Position numbers and translations under genes: made by a program. Shown here one piece after another: positions 57,801-64,000 of a stretch of DNA of 64,000 nt. This DNA is from Cinnamomum chago (lineage: Eukaryota; Streptophyta; Magnoliopsida; Laurales; Lauraceae). Positions within the stretch are counted from its first letter, which is position 1; each line of letters begins with the position of its first letter. Under the pieces are notes generated by a model. It saw only the letters and a program-made list of their open reading frames with translations. It made no database searches and was not told the DNA's origin. The stretch lies in contig CP142461.1 in assembly GCA_038049695.1 (NCBI GenBank), positions 36,784,501 to 36,848,500 of the forward strand. Direction: 5' to 3'.

Positions 57801-58157
57801 GGACAGCATGAGGGTTATTCATATGACCCTAATTGGGTACCCCCTTCACCAACACCAATTATTTCTATCGAACAGATGTTAATTGAGCAAGGGAGGCTTC
57901 CCCCACCAGATTCTCGACGACCTATTTATGCCCCTCATAACTATTTCATGCCATATGATTATAACCAGCCATCTCAATCCACAGACACAGGGGATCAAGA
58001 TAGTTCATCATCTTATCAAGAACAATCTGAATATGGTTATGGATATGGTAGTGCTAGTGCTGCACAGCAGTATGGAGCATATCTTTTTAGCCAATACCGA
58101 AGAAATGATGATGATGATGATGATATCGAGCCAGGGCGACACTCCACTTGGTATTAG
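54853..58157 (+). CDS. hAT transposase, BED-type zinc finger plus DUF659 and hAT dimerisation domain; one frame disruption
   Basis: Exons: 54853-56522 (with a one-base frame disruption at about 55060), 56654-56775, 56857-56932, 57016-58157; introns all GT..AG and phases agree. Removing one base beside the A-run at 55062-55073 gives a continuous frame of about 1002 aa. The BED finger lies near the N-terminus ('CNYCGRVFNGGITRLKQHLG'), followed by an acidic linker. Catalytic motifs: 'LMCDGWTTITHGHLLNFLVY', 'VVTDNAANMKAAG' and 'WSPCAAHCLDLMLEDI'. The dimerisation region in the last exon has 'SSNCERNWSTFSFIHTRPRN'. A low-complexity Gly/Tyr/Gln tail and an Asp run end the protein. The disruption could be a real mutation or an assembly error. 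If an error, this encodes a complete transposase. Confidence 0.85.
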
Positions 58158-58772
58158 GCTGTCAATCTGTCATACACTCATACTCATCAGTCATCAGTCT
58201 CTCTCTAGTCTCTACTAGTACTCTCCAGTATCCACTAGTCCCCTCTAATTTCAGGTAAACCATGAACATTTTGATGCCCAACCAAGTGCTTTATGATTTA
58301 TCTATCTCAGTCACTACTCACTAACTCACTATCTCATTCACTAATCTTTATGGTCTTGAATTTCACAACTTTATTTGATGATTAAGTTAGTATTAAATGA
58401 TGATTGATATGTTATCTTTATCTTCTTATATTTGACACTAATGAATTGATCATGAGCAGAGCATCAATAATGCTTGCATTATATGAAATACTGGAAAAAA
58501 GACAGTGAACTGCGAGTCTGCGACACAGACAGGACTCATAACTTAAGGTGACCGAGATCTTGATTTATTGTTGTTACTAATGGAAACAAATATAGTTTTC
58601 CAGCATTTTCTAATATTCTGGATTTTTTGGATATTTTTGCGAATTTTTTTTTATTAAAAAAAAATTCACACCGAGATGACCGCGACGGACCGATATCCGC
58701 GACCGATACCGATATCATATCGGTTTTTCGGCCCGGCCGATACCGCGACCGAGACCGAGATTTTAAACCATG

Positions 58773-60569
58773 CTTCTTACTACTTGCTCTCTCTTTTCTA
58801 CCATCTCATCAAAAGAACGGAAAACGGCGGTTTCGCAAACGCAGCAACTTCTTACTTCTTACTACTTGCTCTGTTCTCTACCATTTCACCAAAAGAACAG
58901 AAAACGGTGGTTTCCTTATGCAGGCGTCTTACATCGGATGTTCTGACATAGGTAAGCTTCTCTGTATATGATAGTAGATTGTTTCATTCTTTCTGTATTC
59001 CACTGGATCATTTCTGTTGAAATATGTTCATTACTGGGATCTGAGTGTTGTGCTATGCATGCATGTGTTGGGTTGGACTTGGATAGGAAGGGCAGAGAGA
59101 GAATGGTAGAGAGAGAGGAGGGAGTCGGTCAATGAGAGAGAGAGAGAGTGGGGAGAGGGAGAGAGAGAAAGCGGCATAGAGAGAGAGAGTGGTAGGGAGA
59201 GAGAGAGAGGGAGTGGACAGAGAGAAGGAGTGGGGCGGAGTGAGGGGAGAGGAGCAGTGGAGAAGAGAGTGTGAATTATATAGGGAGGTATGGAAATGGA
59301 GAGGATGCATTGGCAAGGAGAGGAGGGAAGAGAGGAGGTGAAGGGATGCAGGGGTGGAGTGCAATGCGGGCTAAGAGAGAGAAAGAGAGAGAGAGAAAGA
59401 GAGATAGGGAGAGACTGGTAGAAAGAGAGGAGGGAGTTGGCAATGAGAGAGAGAGAGTGGGGCGGAGTGAGGAGAGGAAGTGAGAGAGTGGCAGGGAGAG
59501 GGAGAGAGAGAGTGTGTGTGTGGGCAGAGAGAGTGAGTGGGGCAGAATGAGGGGGAGAGGAGCAATGGAGAGAGAAAGAGAATGGGCAAAGAGAGAGAGA
59601 GAATGGCGGAGAGAGAGGGTGGGGCGGAGTGAGGAGGGGAAGTAAGAGAGAGAGAGTGGAAGGGAGATGGAGAGAGAGAGAGTGAGCGGGACGTAGTGAG
59701 TGGGAGAGTAGTAATGGAGAGAGATAGAGAGAGAGGGGGGAATGATGCAGGGAGGTAGGGAAGTGGAGAGGGTGCATTGGTAGGGAGAGAAAGAGGGAAG
59801 AGAGGTGGAAGAGGGAGATGAAGGGGTGCGGGGTGGAGCTCGTGTCTGGGTTTGTGGCAGTAAGTGGGTTCTGTGCAATGAAGAATAATAAGGAGGGAGA
59901 GAAAGAAGAGAAGAAAAGAGGGGTACGCAGTGCATGGAAAGGGGAAGAAAAGAGGGAGAGAGGAAGGAAAGAAAGAGAGAGATGGGTTCGGGGGGGGAGG
60001 GAGGGGGTGGGGGGCTGTGACGGTGGAATGCATCTGTGAAGGAGGAGGGAGATAGAAGGAGAGAAAGAAAGAAGAGAAGGAAGAAAGAAAGAAGAAGAGA
60101 AGTAGGTGTGACGGTGGAATGCATCTGTGAAGGAGGAGGGAGTTAGAAGGAGGGAAAGAAAGAAGAGAAGGAAGAAAGAAAGAAAAAGAGAAGAAGGAAG
60201 ACGATTGCTCGGTTTATGGAGGGAGAGATAGAGAGAGTGGGCAGAGAGTGTGCGTGTGCGCAGTGCAGGGAAAGGGGGAGAAGAGAGGGAGAGATGAAAG
60301 AAAGAAAGATAAAGAGAAGGGTTCATGGGGGGAGGGAGGGGTGCTATGAGGGTGGAACGCAACAGTGAAGGAGGGAGATAGAAGGAGAGAAAGAAAGATG
60401 AGAAGGAAGAAAGAAAAAAGAAGAGAAAAAGGTTGCTCGGTTTGTGAAGGGAAAGAGAGAGAGAGAGAGAATGGGAGGGAGAGAGAGGGTGGGAGGAAAA
60501 CGGCAGGGAGGCAGGGAATTGGAGAGGAAGAGAGGGAAAGAAGAAAGAGAGTAAGAGAAAGAGATGGGT
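58773..60569. repeat. Polypurine element copy B, remainder
   Basis: Continues the head (58781-59090) and then about 1.5 kb of GA-rich sequence matching copy A. 59558-59562 (AGGAG) is the empty site of the solo LTR in copy A. Tandem units 'ggaatgcatctgtgaaggag' recur at 60025 and 60116. Interrupted at 60570 by the next LTR. Complement frames of up to 443 codons are low-complexity artefacts. Confidence 0.7.
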
Positions 60570-63500
60570 TGTAACGCCCCAAGATCCGGGCGCCTCGAAT
60601 CTCGGGATGCTACAGTATAGTACCTAATAGATGCAGAGAATCTAATAATATAATCAAGTGTGAATCTCATATGAGCAAGTAATTGGACAAAGCCCTAAAA
60701 TTTTAGTTCACTTTAAGTGATTACAAGGTACTTTCCGTAATTAAACTAACTATTCAATCCTAGGCCAACACGGCTAGCTACAAGAAAAAGAGATAATAGA
60801 GGTCTAAGTGTCAGACGCCTCTCGATGCACCAACTGCATCATTCTCTGAACCCCGCGGCAACGGATCAGCCACCAAGCAATTCTACCAATCAAAGAAGGC
60901 GGAAGAGAAGATACCTGAAAACACCAAGGATTGGGTGAGGCTCGATGAGCCAGGCAAATAGGCATGTTTAGATGGCAATACATTATATTAATAGATAGGG
61001 AAGAAGACCATACCTGATCCCATTTGTACCTGTGTGATTAGTATATCAAAAGAAATATTGAATATCAGAGTGCAACGGAAAACGGTGTGGAGTGTAGTGA
61101 ATGAACGGTAATTAATATATTTATATAACAGATGTTTGATACAGCATATCAGGTAGATAAGAGAAGCCATCATCATCAAGATATCATATAAATCATATGA
61201 GCACATCAGAGTCACAAGTAGCATAGATAACCTGAGGAAGTAACCTTACCATATACGTACCCATCGTATCAAGATCCAATCGTAACAATATCGACAATTA
61301 AAGACAATAAATAACAGCATCCACGATACATAATAATCATACATCCAATATATATTCACAAAAGCATATAAAGGTACGTCCACAGTTGAAGTACAAGGAC
61401 GTGAGGGGTCAGAGTTAGCTCATCACCGTTGTCTCAATAATTGTCGATGGACATTAGCCATGGGGGTCATAGCCACCCATCGATACCGTCACATCGAATA
61501 GGAGTGTACAAGAGTCCATCAATAACCATAGCCACTGCCAAGTCTCAGCCATTGGTCTTACATGCTAGCTCTACCTCAACACTCATCCATAGCCACGGCC
61601 AAGTCCCAGTCATTGGTTTTACGTGCTAGCTCTACCTCAACACTCAATATCGGTCCGAATGTCGGCAGTCTCGGTACCTGATCACTCATCGGTACCTACT
61701 GTACTCAATCACTCAACAATCAATATCAATGTCCATGCCGGTATCATACCCCTCGGCAGACCAATCGTACATCCACAATCCTACATATCACTAGGTGGGG
61801 GTACTCCAAACTGGATAGCCTTATTTTCCTTATTATGAGATGATAGTAGTCAAGGGTACGAGGCACGGAGTTCGAGTATAGTTAATCAATCCTTGTGATT
61901 CTCAACAACTAATAATGCATACCCTTATAAACCCCGCTTCTCTATACGCTTAATTAGTATTATCTCATTATACAATCCGTCTATCAGTATCTACCGTTAA
62001 GTTCCCAATATTACAGGTCAGGATTTTAAGTGCCATGCCCCGACATTTCATCCAATACGGACCGTGATCATGGATCAAAGCCTAAGTGCAATGCCCTGAT
62101 TTATAATATATTTCGAGGCCTACATCCAAAGTTTGGATTTACCAGCCAGCCTTAGTGTCCGTTACCAGGTACCACATATCATAAATATATCGATGTTCGC
62201 TGCCCTTCTCTTCAGGTCCAGAGTCCCACTTCACCTAAGACAATGATCACAGAGTCTCAGATGCTTATTAAGTATCCTTGGTGCTCCTGTAGGTGTTTAG
62301 CATCATAAGACATCCATAATCATTGAATCGGATTCCGTTTACAACCCAAGACCCTACTTAGGTGGCCACGCGGGTCAAGGTTAAGCTTGGCCCTTGACTC
62401 GTGTCTCGCGTATCCCAAATAGTCCAAATGGAAGGTCAACGGGTCCCACACATGATCAGATCATAAAAGCAAACTAAATATGGAAAATCACTAGTTACAG
62501 TGTACCGGGTCGACATCATGGGTACACGGGTCAACCTGCTACACTGTGGAAGTGGACAGCTAACTGAGAGACAGAAATCACATTTCACAGTGTTCCTGGT
62601 CGACCTGGAGGGTACCTCGGTCAACCGGGTAAACTGCGAAAATTTCCACAAACATCTGGCAGGTGAGGGGTACTGCAGTGTGACCGGTCGACCAAGTACA
62701 CTGAGTTCCGTACCCTGCAGGTGATTTCAGCTCCCAGCTGAGGGTTAGTCCGCTGTGTGCCCGGTCGATAGCCTGAGTGACCATGTCGACCAGGTACACA
62801 CGAAACCCTAAAAATCAAGATTCTGTCATCTCCCATTTTCCATCAAAACTGCATCAAATGGATCCCAGATCTTCACCAAACACTTCCAAACATCAAACAC
62901 GCCTCCCTCATCATGATCTCATGACAAATGGGCCATTGATCTTCCAAATGGGGGATTCCCATCCATCAATGGCCAATAACACATAAGAAAAGGCTTAGAA
63001 CAACTATCCATGCATAATACCATCTAATCAACCATCTAAATACAGAAATATGCCAAATAACTATAAAAGATAGTAATTAACAATCTAAGCATATTAATCA
63101 ATCTAATTAAAAAATCTAAGCATGTTTACTTGCCTAATTAGGAAGAAATCTCCTCAAATAGTTTGGGCTCCACTCCAATGCTCTAAAATCACTCCCACAG
63201 TTGAATCTATAATCTCTACACCCATTCCCAAAGAGAGAAATGCATAAGAAATGGAACTTTAAGAGAAAGAGCTATACTATAAGAAAATTTGAAAGAGTGA
63301 ATGAGGATTACATTTACTTGGAGAGGAAAGGGGGATCTAGGAGATAAGATGAATTAACTCCTTAGCTTGTAAATGGCTAGATGTAGATGAGGCTCTAACT
63401 TCTCGTAATTGGAGGGCTAAGATTTAGAGAGAGAAATCCTAATCTCTAACTTAGAGAGAGAGAGATGGGAGGGAATTTGTAGTGAAATGAGAGGAAGAGA

Positions 63501-64000
63501 GTGTAGGAAATGATTTGGGAAGGTTGTAGTAGATTTCTTATATAGGAATAGATGGAATGAAAAATGTCCAAGGTGCCCTCTCTTGCTAGTGTAAGTTTAG
63601 GATAAGGATGAGGGTATTTGGGGAAGGCTAAAATAGAATGACCAAAGGGCCCTTGGTTGCCAATAGAAATAAAGGATAAAGACTAGGGTAATTTAGGTAT
63701 TCATTCATAATGACTAAAGTATCCTCAAATGAGTGGTTATAAATAAAGGAGCCTAAGGGCAATAAAGGTAGGCTATTTATTATAACAAAAGTGCCAATGT
63801 TTACTTGGTAGAGAATAAAGGAGTCAAGGTCATTTATGGTATTGAGATTTCCAAAAAGGAGGGAAAGGGTGTGGTAGGAAGGACTAGAGTACCCTCATAT
63901 GATAAATGGGTTAATGAGTTGGGCCATAGGTAGTTGGGTCATTCTAAGGTCAATTGCACAACTCTCTAAGGTAAACCCATCTATAATTAGGATTACCACT
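60570..64000 (-). mobile_element. Long LTR of a Ty3/gypsy-like element, minus orientation, runs off the window
   Basis: Begins TGTAACGCCCCAAGATCC, which in complement is the '..GGGGCGTTACA' 3' end typical of chromovirus LTRs. It abruptly interrupts polypurine copy B after 'gagatgggt'. A TATA-like sequence on the minus strand (complement of 'cttatataggaat', about 63537-63549) followed by a CT-rich leader sets the orientation. At least 3.4 kb without coding domains. 62496-62800 carries a cluster of GGTCGACC-type palindromes. Whether it is a solo LTR or part of a full element cannot be told here. Confidence 0.65.

Larger units (their letters stand above)
53462..58772 (+). mobile_element. Nearly intact autonomous-type hAT element (BED/DUF659 transposase)
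   Basis: 5311 bp. Ends are CATGGATGAAAAAATCGG (left) and complement CATGGTTTAAAATCTCGG (right). A perfect 8-bp TSD CTTCTTAC lies at 53454-53461 and 58773-58780, and the empty site is retained at 47600-47607 in copy A. Subterminal regions are rich in CGGCCGAGAT-type motifs, including a perfect palindrome ATCTCGGCCGAGAT at 53535-53548. Contents: a leader, a large 5' intron with three tandem units of about 305-312 bp, and a five-exon transposase gene (54853-58157). Intact ends, TSD and splice sites point to recent insertion. Confidence 0.93.

Overview
This window is nuclear DNA from a flowering plant with a transposon-rich genome. The evidence is its low GC content, spliceosomal introns (GT..AG), an AtJ11-type plastid J-domain gene, FAR1/MULE and plant-mobile-domain (PMD) proteins, plant-type hAT transposases, tRNA-Met and GGCGCCGTC primer-binding sites, and kilobase-scale Ty3/gypsy LTRs. 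There are no operons, bacterial genes, CRISPR arrays or recognisable tRNA/rRNA genes. The only convincing host gene is a small intronless GC-rich gene at 32765-33160 (+) for a chloroplast DnaJ-11-like protein. Almost everything else is mobile DNA, much of it nested.

Layout. 0.35-1.3 kb: decayed RPA1-like (Helitron-type) exons. 3.3-4.9, 6.2-7.1, 16.4-16.7, 21.0-22.5 and 30.0-30.2 kb: copies of a dispersed repeat (here R1) that hosts many insertions. 7144-16447: a ~9.3-kb Mutator-like element (MULE) inside R1. It has a + strand transposase, an OTU protease-like ORF whose catalytic Cys is Tyr, a - strand PMD gene and three blocks of palindromic subterminal repeats. A TRIM and a solo LTR are inserted in it, each with a target-site duplication (TSD). 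16.7-18.7 kb: Ty1/copia LTR, primer site and gag only. 19.6-21.0 kb: Helitron-like RPA exons with a CTAG terminus. 22867-30020: a long-TIR element carrying an importin-4-like exon fragment and, nested inside, a complete hAT (23281-27934, perfect 8-bp TSD) whose transposase has only in-frame stops. 30-37 kb: small nonautonomous hAT elements and foldback MITEs sitting in (TA)n runs.

38.6-44.6 kb: two gypsy 5' halves (LTR-PBS-gag) joined in opposite orientation at a 9-nt shared sequence. 45.8-47.2 kb: a long inverted repeat and another small hAT. 47.4-60.6 kb: two copies of an unusual element with kilobase polypurine (GA-rich) tracts. Copy A is split by a 3.1-kb solo LTR (48404-51504) and copy B by a nearly intact 5.3-kb hAT (53462-58772); each copy preserves the other's empty site. 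60570-64000: a minus-orientation long LTR that runs off the window.

The best candidates for something new or active are the 5.3-kb hAT (perfect TSD, five-exon transposase broken only by one extra base beside an A-run), the OTU+PMD MULE with its palindromic arrays, and the gypsy head-to-head chimera. All family assignments are from reading motifs; no database search was run.
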